DNA of 64,000 nt from Isochrysis galbana (taxonomy: Eukaryota; Haptophyta; Isochrysidales; Isochrysidaceae): NCBI GenBank assembly GCA_018136815.1, contig CM030941.1:1487582-1551581 (forward strand). The letters run 5' to 3'. Positions 30,957 through 41,573 of the stretch are shown here, in pieces. The notes below the pieces were generated by a model. The model did not search any database, had not been told where the DNA came from, and worked only from the letters and a program-made list of their open reading frames with translations. Each line of letters starts with the position of its first letter. The stretch's first letter is position 1. A program made the translations under genes and the position numbers.

Positions 30957-31654
30957 AAATTCAAGCATGCTAGAATACTGGTTTGCGTCCCCTTGCATCG
31001 GGGCAAGGAAGATCGAGTCTCAAGTAGTCGATGGAGGATCATTATTCTCATCCCGACTTGATTGCACCTGTGATGCCGGCTTGTGAGGTTCTGCACAAGA
31101 TGTGGATGCAGCGTGATGAGGTAGGTTGTTGCACCCGACAGCAATGATCTATCATATCGCTGACGCAGCGAACACTCTCCCGTTAATATGTGTACAATTG
31201 CTATCGCACCTCCCTACATTTAGCTACGCTGCCAGTTGTGCATTCAGGGATGCTTGCAAATTGCAAAGAGAGTGCAGATGAAAACCTGCGAGACTTTGCT
31301 ACCTCACCGGTGAGGCTTTGCTGCCCGTCAGGCGAATGGGAACCGGCCGCCTTAGTAGAGGCAACGTAGAGGTAGAGTGAGGGGACGCGAGGGCGTGGTA
31401 GAACGGGATGACTGGGTTTTTTGCAATGGCATTGCAGTATTGCATTCCTCGCTTCATTTTTTCGCCAGAGCCTCAATGTCATAGTTGAGCCACTCCATCC
31501 CTACTCCTTGCCTCCGCTCCTTCCCTCTTTCCTCGTTTCTTTATGACGCGATCGAGCTCGAAAGTTACGGCGAGTGCCTCTTGAGCGGTAGCGCAGCATA
31601 CAACATTTTAACGCATGCCAATAGTAAAAATGCAATAGTCAATAGCAATAGAGA
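30957..31654. other. Intergenic; one unsupported minus-strand ORF
   Basis: An ATG-started minus frame at 31201-31482 (93 codons) has no recognisable domain. Nothing else is supported. Confidence 0.35.
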
Positions 31655-32173
31655 AAATTTTTTTGATATTCTTACCGCACTCGCGGCGAATGGAACCACT
31701 ACCTACTACAAGTAGCACGTAGCATACTTTCTACACCCCCATTCCCCCGGCCCTTCTCCCCCGCCATCAGGCGGCTCCCCCCGTACACTACTAGGGGACT
31801 ATGGGGATTGGGGTGGAGGGCTTCGATATGGTGCCCGGTGGCCCGCGCCCCCTCCCGGTGATCCGCCCCCCCCTTCCTCCTATGCCTCCCGGGCTGGTGG
31901 CGGACTCTGTCTCGACTTATCTTGTAAACAGGTGCGAGACTTACCGATTTTTCGGTGGGCGGAGCGATCGCTCACGCCCACCCTCTTCTCCCCGCTCTCT
32001 CTCCTGCGGCACGCACGACGGCGCGCCTGCGGCAGGCCTCCAGCTGCCCTCTGGCGGCCCTTGGAGGCTCTTGGAGGCCAATTCAGATTCAGGGGGTAGA
32101 GGAGGCTGGGGTTGGGCCCTGGCCTCCCCTGCCTCTCCCTCGCTAGCGCTCCTGAGCCTCTGGAGTCCCCACG
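31655..32173 (-). mobile_element. Outer retroposon, split by a copia element; resumes at 34747
   Basis: The left end is a tail (GAATATCAAAAAAATTTT in minus sense, then CGAGTGCGGTAAGAATAT). The body matches 32409-33165 up to CCCCACG. Sequence resumes after the copia element with CCACGCTGCACCTGTCTGC, just as in uninterrupted copies. Its head beyond about 34830 is lost or replaced. Confidence 0.65.
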
Positions 32174-34746
32174 TGTTACGGATGCCCCTCCGCCCTGTCC
32201 TACGTTTACTTTCTAAGTCCTGTGAGATCTGAGATCTCCTCTCTCCTCTCTCTTCACGTGAGGAGAGGCGACGGGCCTCCTCTCTTCTTTCCTTTTTCTT
32301 TCCTCTTTTCCCTTCCTGCTCACTCCCCTTTCTTCGCGTATCCCGTTACGTTAGTTATCTACGTGTTACCGTGAATGTGCGTGTGATAGTGGTGTGAGAG
32401 AATTGTAATAAAATAAATAAACCTTTTAATAGTCTCACCGCGCACGCAGCCGTGGACCCTCTACTTTCTACTCACGTAGGAAAACTTTCTACACCCCCAC
32501 GCTCCCAGCCCTTCTCCCCCCGCCATCAGGCGGCTCCCCCCGTGCACTACTAGGGGGATTGGGGTGAAGGGCTTAGATATGGTCCGGTGGCCCGCGCCTC
32601 CCCCCGGTGATCTGTTCCCTCTCTTCCTCCCGTGTCTCCGAGTGGGCGGCGACCTCAGTCCCGACTTATCCTGTAAACAGGTGCGGGACTTACCTATTTT
32701 TCGGTGGGCGGAGCTCCGCTCCGCCCACCCCCTTCTCCGCGCTCTCTCTCCCCTCTCCTGCGGCACGCGCGATGGCGCGCCTGCGGCAGGCCCGCAGCTG
32801 CCCATTGGCGACCCTGGAGGCTCTTGGAGGCCAGCTCAGGGGGCAGAGGAGGCTGGGGCTGGGCCCTGGCCTCCCCTGCCTCTCCCTCGCTGGCGCTCCT
32901 GAGCCTCAGGGCCCCCCACGCTGCACCTGTCTGCCTGTCGAACAGGGGGAGAGGAGGGGTTGGAGCAATGGGCTGGCCACGCCGGGCCAGGATGGGCGAA
33001 TCAGGCGAGCCTGTCAGTGGGAGAGAGGGTCAGCAGGGCAGTGGCCTTCTGGCAAGCCATCAGGGTGCCAGGAGGATGGGTGGTTCCTCCCCCATGGCAG
33101 GGGAGGGGTGGAGAGAGGGGGGGGGGGTCGTGCCCCCCCATGGGCGAGCTAAGTATAAACTTAGTTGGTGTGAGAGAATTGTAAGAGGAATTTTATCCGG
33201 TTCTGTTCTGGAGAGAGCGCGAGCGATGGCGTCGCTCTCCCTCCTCTCGGCCGCCCTGGTCACCATGATGGTGCCAGGGCGATATGGAGCTGCTGCACGG
33301 GATGGGATGGGCCCCTCCAGGCCCATCCCAGTGGATCGCGCCCGCTCGTCGTGTCTGCGCGCGCTCGTTGAGCCGCTGCAGCCGAAAACCCTCCCCTCCT
33401 CGCTCAGCCGCATGGCTGCAGCGATGGAGCAAGGAGTGGGGGGCTTGTGTGGAGGGGTCTATGGCCCCTCCCATGGCCCCATTGGGTCACTCCCACTTGG
33501 GTCTGCCCCCCTCACCGGCCTCGCGGCCAATTCTCCTCGCTCGCGCGCGCTCGTTGGGCCGCTGCGGCTGGAACCCCCCCCTTCTCACCAGATCGTATGT
33601 CTGACCGGATGGAGTGGGGTGTGGGGGGGCCATGTGAGGCCACTCATAGTGGCTCACATGACCCCATTGGGCCACTCCCATTTGGGTCTGACCCCACCGC
33701 CCTTTTGCTCACAGCTCGCGACTGTTTTGCGCGCTCGATTCGACCATCTGGGCGACTGGCCATGCGATTCGACTCGTCTCATTCGCCTTCCACCATACCT
33801 TCCCACTCCTCATGGGTTGATGAGGGCTTCTTCCCAAACCCCAAAAGAGGGGGTTGTGGGAAGAGATTGAGGTGGCTTGGGCCATGCACCTTCTTCGTTG
33901 TGGGAAATTTGACCTTCCGATTCGTCGTCGCTGTCGCCTTGCTTGCCGCCGCGTATCTCGACCCATGGGCTCGGCCAAATTTCACAACATCTTCTCTCTT
34001 CCTTTCCTCATGGGAAGAAAATTGTGGGGATCTTTGAAGCAAAGCCAAGAAGGAACGCCCATGGACCATGGATCACCATCATCCTCGCCCTCTCGCCCTC
34101 GAGCGCCGTGCTCGGCACCCCAAGCGCGATCGCGTTTCTCGTCTATCCTACGCCCACGTTGGCCCTGCTGCCTTCAAAAAGACAAAGCATATTCTTCGTG
34201 CTAGTGCCTTCCTCCGTGACCTAGTCGCGAAACAAGTCCTTACGCTTAAGCACATCAACGGATCACAACATGGTTGCGGATATTCTTACGAAACCGTGCC
34301 CGCGCAACCAATTCCTCCGCCTACTCGACATTCTTGATTCTTTCTCGTCGACGGCCAATTCCTGATTACGTAAGTATAAACGTCGCACCCCTTGCTCCGT
34401 TTAGGAGGGGGTGTTACGGATGCCCCTCCGCCCTCTCCTACGTTTACTTTCTAAGTCCTGTGAGATCTCCTCTCTCCTCTCTCTTCACGTGGGGAGAGGC
34501 GACGGGCCTCCTCTCTTCTTTCCTTTTTCTTTCCTCTTTTCCCTTCCTAGCCACTCCCCTTTCTTCGCGTATCCCGTTACGTTAGTTATCTACGTGTTAC
34601 CGTGAATGTGCGTGTGATAGTGGTGTGAGAGAATTGTAAGAGGAATTTTATCCGATTCTGTTCTGGAGAGAGCGCGAGCGATGGCGTCGCTCTCCCTCCT
34701 CTCGGCCGCCCTGGTCACCATGATGGTGCCAGGGCGTAGGGCGATA
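32174..34746 (+). mobile_element. Short Ty1/copia-type LTR element, nested in a retroposon and itself carrying one (fossil)
   Basis: LTRs begin TGTTACGGATGCCCC and end GGGCGATA. The 5' LTR is 32174-33284 including a 757 bp insertion; the 3' LTR is 34412-34746. Both are 335 bp once that insertion is discounted, and near-identical. The 5 bp CCACG flanks the element (32169-32173, 34747-34751). A G-rich tract precedes the 3' LTR. The interior retains only a leader and the RNase H end (KKTKHILRASAFLRDLV and DHNMVADILTKPCPRNQFL), so it is a broken, non-autonomous remnant. LTR similarity suggests a fairly young insertion. Confidence 0.8.
32409..33165 (-). mobile_element. Hairpin-headed retroposon (757 bp) inside the copia 5' LTR, 19 bp target duplication
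   Basis: TGGTGTGAGAGAATTGTAA flanks it at 32390-32408 and 33166-33184. The 3' LTR (34619-34638) shows the same site unoccupied. The head at the right is ACTAAGTTTATACTTAG, then CCCATGGGGGGGC-ACGA-CCCCCC. The tail at the left is GTGCGGTGAGACTATTAA followed by an A/T-rich run. Confidence 0.88.
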
Positions 34747-34892
34747 CCACGCTGCACCTGTCTGCTTGTCGACGAGGGGGGGAGGGGGGGAGGGGGGGGG
34801 GGGTTGGAGCGATGGGCTGGCCGGTCCGGGTCCTAATGGACCCCAGATATGTGCTAGTTGGGTGTATGTATTGGGAAGTTTCTATCTACCGT

Positions 34893-34971
34893 GAAAAATC
34901 CTCAAATTTCCTCAATTCTGAGATGGTCATTTTTTCACCCCTTATAAAAAAACACTGTTTGACCGCCCTAC
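34893..34971 (-). repeat. DNA-transposon end, inverted partner of 4097-4172
   Basis: CTCAATTCTGAGATGGTCAT ... CACTGTTTGACCGCCCT is the reverse complement of 4097-4172. The other end of the element was not identified. Confidence 0.5.
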
Positions 34972-34989
34972 ATTCATCTAGGATGAATG

Positions 34990-35312
34990 CGAATGCGACA
35001 GACCACCGAAAAGTAAAAGTAGGTAAGTCCCACACCTGTTTACATAAGTCGGGACTTAGGCCGCCGCCAGCCCAGTAGGCGCAGGAGGAAGTGGGAGAAA
35101 GATCCCGGGGGGGGGGGGGGGCGCGGGCCACCAGACCACATCTAAGCCCTTCACCCCAATCCCCCTAGCTAGTGCACGGGGGGAGCCGCCTCGCCGCCTC
35201 ACGCCTAATGGCGGGGGGAGAAGGGGAGAAGGGCCGGGGGAGTGGGTGTGTGGAAAGTATGCTACGTACGTGTAAGTAGTGGCTCCATGCGCCGCGAGTG
35301 CGGTAAGAAACT
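34990..35312 (+). mobile_element. 3' part of a retroposon of the hairpin-headed family
   Basis: GTAGGTAAGTCCCACACCTG ... GCGCGGGCCACCAGACCA ... TAGTGCACGGGGGGAGCCGC ... CGCGAGTGCGGTAAGAAAC matches the 3' half of 40094-40874 in order, ending in the shared terminus. Confidence 0.6.
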
Positions 35313-35716
35313 TGTGAAGTTCAACATTTCGGCCCAGATCGACCCCTAAAAAAAACTGGATCTAGATCTGGTGGAGGAAGGCATTCACATTCACGTTGCA
35401 ATTAGCAATTGCAATTAGCGTTGCCGGGCTGCGCAAGGCCTGAATTTGTTGGGGGCTCGACGATCCCGTGTCGGCAGTATAGGAGTGTGTGCAGCGAGAG
35501 TGGAGAATGCGACGTTCAGGGTGGTGAGGTGTGCGGGCGGTGAGGAGGCGTGCACAACGCACACGAGGAGGATGAGTCTGTCCCGTGCGTGCGCGCGTGC
35601 AAGCCGCAAGCCTTCTAGGAGAAGTTATAACTGTAACGACGGGGCTGAGGGCCACCCACCCGTCTCCCTCCGTCTCTCGTCGGCCTCTCGCGTCGGCCGG
35701 CGGGGGGGAGGGAGCG

Positions 35717-36955
35717 ATGCTCGTCAGCCGGCTGGCGCCACGAATCGCCAGCCGCTCGGCGCTTCTCGCGGCGCTCCTGTGTGCTTCGGCGCCACGAGAC
35801 CGGCACGAGGAGTGGATGCTGCACGCGCTGCATCTCGCTGAGCGAGGCCGCCTCAGTACCGCCCCCAATCCGTGGGTCGGCTGCGTGTTTGTCGCTGCAG
35901 ACGGAGAGACGGTTGTCGCAGAAGGGTATCATGTACAGAAGGGAGCGCCGCATGCGGAGGCAGCGGCATTACTTGATGCGCAGCGGCGAGGGGTGAGCGA
36001 TCAGCTGGCTGAGTGCACGTGCTACGTCACCCTCGAACCGTGCCATCGTGGTCCTGGCAAGACGACACCTCCGTGCGATGAGGCGATCGTTACGTGCGGC
36101 GTCCGCTCTGTACACGTCGCGCTGCTTGACCCTGACCCGACCTTTGGCAACGCGGGGGTCTCTTATCTTAAGTCTTGCGGTATCGAGGTTGTCGTGGGCA
36201 CCGGAGCTGCAGCTGTGGCCGCCTCGCTCAGGCCCTACCTGCATCAGCGCCGAATGCTGTCACCTTGGATTGTGCTGAAGGTAGCTGCTTCTGCTGACGG
36301 TGCCATTGCTTGCGCGGATGGAAGTTCGCAGTGGATTACGGGCGAGAGGGCTCGTGCGCACTCGCAGCTGCTTCGTGCCTCTTCACAGGCCATCATTGTG
36401 GGCTCAGGGACTGCTGTAAAGGATGAGCCCCGTCTGACTGTCCGACTGGGGGCGGGCTCGTTGCCAACGAATTGGCTCCCGCCTGCTCGAGCGCCGCTGC
36501 GTGTGGTACTCGATGCATCGGGCCGTCTTGTGAGGGGTCCTTTGCTAGACACCACTGACGCCCCGACCCTGATCTGCACCACCGCTGCCGCTCCGCAAAG
36601 TCGCATCGACGCGTGGAAAAGTGCTGGGGCCGAAGTGGCCGTGATGCCACGTGCAAGCGGCGCGAGTGGTGGTGTCGATCTTGACGCAGTCCTGGTTGAG
36701 CTCGGGCGGCGCGGTGTGATTCAAGCCATGGTAGAAGGCGGAGGTGCCCTACTAGGCTCTTTTCTGGCCTCTAAACGAGCGCAGGAACTCCAGCTTTACT
36801 TGGGGGCATGTGTACTCGGTTCAACATCCACGAGATGGATCAATGCTCCGCTGGCCTCATCTATCGACCAGGCGACGCGCTTCAAAGTCCTGGGGCAGCC
36901 AGAGGTGCTCGGGGAGGACATTTGCATTCGCTATTCGCTGCAGGATGTCGAATGA
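35717..36955 (+). CDS. ribD: Bifunctional riboflavin biosynthesis protein RibD (deaminase/reductase)
   Basis: A single exon of 412 residues from ATG 35717; an upstream in-frame extension has no ATG. It catalyses two successive riboflavin steps, deamination of the diaminopyrimidine and NADPH reduction of the ribosyl chain. N-terminal CMP/dCMP-deaminase domain: APNPWVGCVFV, the zinc/catalytic H79-A-E81 (GAPHAEAAALL) and TLEPC109 ... TTPPC120DEAI supply the zinc ligands, and LLDPDPTFGNAGVSYLKSCGIEV ends the domain. The C-terminal RibD_C reductase begins WIVLKVAASADGAIA and includes SSQWITGERARAHSQLLRA, VGSGTAVKDEPRLTVR and MVEGGGALLGSFL. Residues 1-28, lacking acidic residues and rich in Arg/Ser/Ala, could be a plastid or organelle transit peptide. 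All catalytic residues are present. Confidence 0.95.
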   Translation: MLVSRLAPRIASRSALLAALLCASAPRDRHEEWMLHALHLAERGRLSTAPNPWVGCVFVAADGETVVAEGYHVQKGAPHAEAAALLDAQRRGVSDQLAECTCYVTLEPCHRGPGKTTPPCDEAIVTCGVRSVHVALLDPDPTFGNAGVSYLKSCGIEVVVGTGAAAVAASLRPYLHQRRMLSPWIVLKVAASADGAIACADGSSQWITGERARAHSQLLRASSQAIIVGSGTAVKDEPRLTVRLGAGSLPTNWLPPARAPLRVVLDASGRLVRGPLLDTTDAPTLICTTAAAPQSRIDAWKSAGAEVAVMPRASGASGGVDLDAVLVELGRRGVIQAMVEGGGALLGSFLASKRAQELQLYLGACVLGSTSTRWINAPLASSIDQATRFKVLGQPEVLGEDICIRYSLQDVE

Positions 36956-37533
36956 GTCGCGTGATCCTCCATTAGCTGACCATCCATTAGCTCTCGCGCT
37001 GCAGCATCCTTTCATTAACCCTGATGCAGCGCTTTGGTTCCATATTCCTAGAGGGCGCCTCGCGCGGGGGGGAGCCGAGAATAGCCCCGATCGATCTCCC
37101 GCGGGAGCGGGTCTCGATTGCTCAAAATAGCCCTCCAGGGGCCGGGTAAGTGGGGGCAAAGGGCTCACCGGCGCCATCTTTTCGCGGGAAAGGGGGGGCT
37201 TTCTTGGGGCGTGATGGCCTATAATGGACTGTTGGGGGGGGCTCCCATGGACTCCCGGGACCCTCAGGGGAGGCCAGGGTTAGAAGTTAAAAGAGTGTTG
37301 CTACAGTCAGCATCGGAATGCAGGTCGCAAGGCAAATACGCATCAATTTTGTGACGAAACGACTTTTTGGGAGGTTGTCTGTTATCTTCCCGCTCCACAA
37401 GCTACCGACGGTGACAGCACTGCTGACATATGCTTCAAGGTGGTAACAAATAGTCGAGCGCAAACTCAACTCAAACTTTTTGACCGTTTGACAACTAACT
37501 GAAACCTTTAAGCGGTCAAAAACGAAGCTCTGG
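36956..37533. other. 3' flank of ribD; no gene recognised
   Basis: GC-rich sequence with a GGGAGCCGAGAATAGCCCC segment, then A/T-richer DNA with TTGACCG / CGGTCAA inverted motifs (about 37478-37520) resembling decayed TIR ends. Confidence 0.35.
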
Positions 37534-37550
37534 TTATAATATGACCTTGG

Positions 37551-37778
37551 CTAAACCAGCCAAGCCCGAACGCGGGATGAAGCCACAGTCTCCCGCCCCC
37601 TCCGCTCCAACTCCTGGCCGAGGCAGTGCGCGCGGCCTCCCCGGAACCAGCTCTCCGCTAAAGAGGGAACTGGGGAAGGGGGAGGGGGTTGTTAGGGGTA
37701 AAGGTGTGTAGAAGGGAGGTCCACAAGCACACTGCCTCACCCCGCACGTGTAGCGGTGATTTTTAAGAAGATTTTTTT
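37551..37778 (+). mobile_element. SINE-sized retroposon (228 bp) with 17 bp target duplication
   Basis: TTATAATATGACCTTGG (37534-37550) and TTATAATTTGACCTTGG (37779-37795) flank it with one mismatch. A second copy is 60658-60887. It ends GTAGCGGTGATTTTTAAGAAG plus a T-run, akin to the terminus of the larger retroposons. TGGCCGAGGCAG (37617-37628) resembles a pol III A box, but no clear B box was found, so tRNA origin is unproven. Confidence 0.75.
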
Positions 37779-38379
37779 TTATAATTTGACCTTGGAGCGT
37801 GCCGCGACAGCTCACAGCTCCCGAGCCCCAGGCGACCCTCGCCACCGCGCCCCACCTAGGACGCCCCACGCCGCCAGCCAGAGGCAAGCAGAGGCGGCTC
37901 GTCAGAGAGCCCTCTCACAGCCCATCCAGCCCATCCAAACCACGCCCGCCCGCGCGTCGCGGGTGGCGAGCACTGGCCCGGACAGTCACGCCAATCGGGC
38001 GGGTCGCGCGCCGAAATCTTGTGGAAATCAGCCATCCGTGGAGCCCATTCGACGTTTGACGTCTCCGAGGTAAGCCCTGAGGAGAGTCCAACTTCGAATT
38101 CATGCCGGGCGCGCTGCGCGCCCGTTTTCGACGCTCCATCCGGATGGGGGGCCCCGCCAGACACCAAATACACATGGCCGGCCCACCCGGACAGTCACGC
38201 CAATCGGGCGGGGCGCGCGCCGAAATTTCGTCGCAGTCAGCCATCTGCAGACCCCTTTGAATGAATGTTGACGTCTGACGTCACCAAGGGAGCGCCGCCG
38301 CGGCCGCCACCCCCGCTTACTGGCCCAGCGCCGCCGCCGCTTTCGCCGATACTTACTTAAGGCAGACTGGCAACCTACT

Positions 38380-39075
38380 TTTATAAGTGGGGGACAATGG
38401 GGGCCTCGCGCCCCCCACTCTCCATCGCGGACACCCCCCGGGGTGGGACCGTACACTCAACCCCAGCCCCTGCCCTTTGGCAGGGGCAGGGCACTCATCA
38501 AATCAGCCCAGACCCTCAGGGGGCGCGGGCCGCGAACCGCACTCCCACGCCCGCATTGGGCCTGCCCTCGAGCTGACTCCCCCCCTGTCCCTGGTCGCCA
38601 GGCATACAGGGGCCTTTGGGAGGCTCCCATGGCCAGCGAGGCGAGCGTGGGAGAGGCAGGGGGGGCCAGGGGCTGAGCCCCAGCCTCCTCTGCCCCCTGA
38701 GCTGCCCTGGCTGGCCCTCTGGGAGCCCCCACAGGACCTCTGAGAGCAGGTCAGGGCGCGCCGCATGGCGACGCGCCGCAGGGACTTCGAGGGGTGAGAG
38801 CGGAGAGAGGGAGAGGGGGGATTTGCACCCCCCCCGATGGAGTGCGGTTAGAAACAGGTCCCGTTTGCGTTAGCAAACGGGTAGGGGGCGGCCGGCGACA
38901 GGCGGGAGAGAGAAGGGAGTGGCTCAAGATCGGGGAGAGTATCTTGAAGGTGGCACAGGCTACTCGACTCGCAGTCATTTATTTCTCGAGAACTGCTCAC
39001 GGCGCGAGCTGGAAGGGCCGATCCTCTTTATTGACGAGAGGTTCCTCCCCCCCCCCCGGTGCTTTTTCCCGGAGG
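38380..39075 (+). mobile_element. Hairpin-headed retroposon, second body type
   Basis: The head begins CCTACTTTTATAAGTGGG, then ACAATGG, then GGGGGC-CTCGC-GCCCCC, then a CACCCCCCGGGGTG hairpin. The body is collinear with inverted 29130-29880, including the CCCGTTTGCGTTAGCAAACGGG palindrome (about 38859-38882) and CCGGTGCTTTTTCC near the right end. Confidence 0.65.
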
Positions 39076-39956
39076 GTCGCCCGACGTAGGTCGGTCCGCC
39101 CCAATGGGTTTTCCCTCATTTTAACTTGTGGGGAGTTAGAATGGGAGCCGGGGGCTTGCGAGGGGGGAGATTCGAAGGGGGGCATAGGTGTATGTGTCTG
39201 TGGCATCAACACGCGCCAAGGTGTACGGGCAGGTGCGCTGAGGGTTGTCGTGTTAGTACCGGGGCTAGTGACTAGTGAGAGTAGTGGTACTAATGCTCAG
39301 TCATTTTATTACTTAAGGCAGACTGGCGGTACTGCCAGAGGCTCTCTGTCTCAGCTGCCCACTGGAGGTTGATTGACGGACGCCGCGTCGGCTCCGCGGT
39401 CTACAGCTCTACTTGACTTCTACGTCAAGTATTGCCAAGACCTTGGTCGACTTCTTCGCTTCGCGAGCTCGGCGTGCCCGGAGCGCTTTCGTTGCGCCGT
39501 CGCGCGTCATCAACAGCATAAATTGATTTCTAATGCCACCTGCCGAGGCCACCACCCAGCGGCAGAAAATGATTTCTGCTCTGGGTGGTGGGTCCCGCGA
39601 GATGCGCTGTGAGGCGCTCTGGCAGGATCTTGGGCTTTCCTGCCCGCCGCGGCGTAGAGCGCCACGACGAGGCCCGTCCTGAGGCCGCCCACGGGTCTCG
39701 CCTCATCGATCAGCGCCGGATCTGGCACTGTCAGAGAGAGGATGGCCGCGTAGGCAGCCTCAACGCGGAGGCTCGTCAGCCACGCGTGGGCGGCCGCGCC
39801 GGTGAGCTCATCCTATTTCTCGATGCCGACTTCGAGAGAGGGCGAATCCTGCGAGGGGCGGGTTGGGATGGTCGGAGCGGGGTCTGTGGTAGCCAGGGTA
39901 GCCGCATGCGCGCGCTGTGATGTGCTGCGTGGGCTGCGCGGGCAATGATGCCAGAG
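39076..39956. other. Intergenic; no gene recognised
   Basis: Short frames (around 39377-39610 and 39531-39680) show no domain. The right part runs into a repeat shared with 55884-56214. Confidence 0.35.
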
Positions 39957-41064
39957 GGTCAGGGGGTGGTCGGACTGTCGGCAGCCCGACACGGCGCTGC
40001 ATCGGGCGGGAATCAAATGCCGAATGTAGCTTAGATATAAAGGAACCGATCCCCCCGCGGGCGCGACCGCCAATTCTTTACGGGTAGAGCGTGCAACTAA
40101 GTTTATACTTAGTTCGCCCATGGGGGGGCACGAGCCCCCCCCTCTCTCCACTCCTCCCCTGCCATGGGGGAGGAACCACCCATGCTCCAGGCACGCCTGA
40201 TGGCTTGCCAGGAGCCCACTGCCCTGCTGACCCACTCTCTCAGTGGCAGGCTCGCCTGCCTCGCGCGTCCTGGCCTGTCGTGGCCAGCCCATCGCTCCAA
40301 CGCTCCAACCCCCCCTCCCCCCCTGTTCGACGGGCAGACAGGTGCAGAGTGGGGGCCCCTGAGGCCTGAGGCCTAGGAGCGCCAGCGAGGGAGAGGCAAG
40401 GGAGACCAGGGCCCAACCCCAGCCTCCTCTGCCCCCTGAGCTGGCCTCTAGGAGCCTCCAGGGGTCGCCAGAGGCAGCTGCAGGCCTGTCGCAGGCGCGC
40501 CATCGCGCGTGCCTGCAGGAGAGGGGAGAGAGAGCGCGGAGAAGGGGGTGGGCGGAGCGAGGGCTCCGCTCACCGAAAAATATGTAAGTCCCGCACCTGT
40601 TTACAGGAGAACGTCGGGACTGAGGACGCCGCCAGCCCGGTAGGCATAGGAGGAAGGGGGGAACGGATCACCGGGGGGGGGGCGGGGGGCGCGGGCCACC
40701 GACCATATCTAAGCCCTTTTCCCCTATCCCCCTAGTAGTGCACGGGGGGAGTCGCCTGATGGCGGGGGGGAAAGGGCCGGGAGAGAGGGGGTGTAGAAAG
40801 TTTATTTGCTGCGTGAGTAGAAAGTAGAGGGTCCACGGCCGCGTGTGCGGTGAGACTATTAAGAAGTTAATTAATTTACGGGTAGAGCGTGAGCGCGCGT
40901 GACGGCGGGGGCGAAAGGGGGGGCGAATCGCACCATTTCTTGGCGAAGATTTTCGTAGCGTCAGGTAGCCCCCCCCGGAGCTTTTGTATTGGGCATCGCG
41001 CCACGGTCAAAAAATGCAGCCCAACCCTGACTAATAGTTAAACAGCCCCTAGTTGACCGCCCTA
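39957..41064 (-). repeat. Repeat with AGGGCGGTCAA end, interrupted by a retroposon; partner at 55884-56214
   Basis: 39957-40093 plus 40875-41064 form the reverse complement of 55884-56214 (shared ACAGTCCGACC ... GCTGCATCGGGCGGGAATC ... GATCGGTTCCTTTATATCTA ... GGTTGGGCTGCATTTTTTGACCG). The right end is the AGGGCGGTCAA terminus in inverse. It is probably a non-autonomous DNA element. Confidence 0.6.
40094..40874 (+). mobile_element. Hairpin-headed retroposon (781 bp) with 17 bp target duplication
   Basis: TTTACGGGTAGAGCGTG flanks it at 40077-40093 and 40875-40891; the empty site is seen once, inverted, around 56080-56106. Head: AACTAAG-TTTATA-CTTAGTT, then CGCCCATGGGGGGGC-ACGA-GCCCCCC, then a CCTCCCCTGCCATGGGGGAGG hairpin. 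Tail: GTGCGGTGAGACTATTAAG then AAGTTAATTAA. It is the cleanest copy of its subtype. Confidence 0.88.
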
Positions 41065-41140
41065 TCCGTTGCCGTCGAAGGGCTACGGTCCCGCAGCACT
41101 AAGGTTAAGGTTATACTAACATAACAATAAAACTCTGACG
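41065..41140 (+). repeat. About 75 bp module shared with 45391-45460
   Basis: TCCGTTGCCGTCGAAGGGCT, then CGGTCCCGCAGCACTAAGG, then TTATACTAAC and AACAATAAAACTCTGACG occur here and at 45391-45460 with few changes. Both lie upstream of plus-strand genes (TIR protein; SLC25 carrier). Confidence 0.65.
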
Positions 41141-41573
41141 AAAAGAGCGAAGTCCCAAGAGTCCAGACTACGCAGTAGTGAACGACGGTTACTTTTAAAC
41201 CGAGCGTTTCACTCGCTCGTGCCAACCCCGGGGGGTTGGGTGGGACCAGATCGCACAGTGACAAACCATTTCCCCCGACGAGTGGGCTTCTCTCGCATTC
41301 GACAGTCTTATCCGGGGGGGGGGGGCGGGATCATGTCAGGTTGCTGGTCACGAACCGTTCCGCCCCGTGGGCTTGTCTGGTCGTCTGGTCTTCGTCCTCA
41401 GGTATACGCGACACCAGGAATTCGACTCTGGAGGAGATGGGCGAGGAGCACAAGACATGGACAACGGAAGCAATCTCTTCTAGACATATCTCTGTGCTCC
41501 TCGAAGCGGAGAGTCTGGCTTGAGAAGTGCCTCGCTGAGGTGCCGTGCCACACAACCCACTTGCAGCTCTTGA

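Noticed and set aside
32607-33870. Long frames of 180-390 codons across the retroposon and LTR
   Set aside because: They cross an insertion boundary and encode Gly/Arg/Ser-rich filler, so they result from GC-rich composition.
37617-37628. tRNA-derived origin of the 228 bp SINE from an A-box-like motif
   Set aside because: No B box at the right distance and no tRNA-like 5' end, so it is left unassigned.
40094-40250. HDV-like or hammerhead ribozyme in the retroposon head
   Set aside because: The hairpins are serial, not a nested pseudoknot, and I find no CUGAUGA/GAA core. Still worth a computational search.
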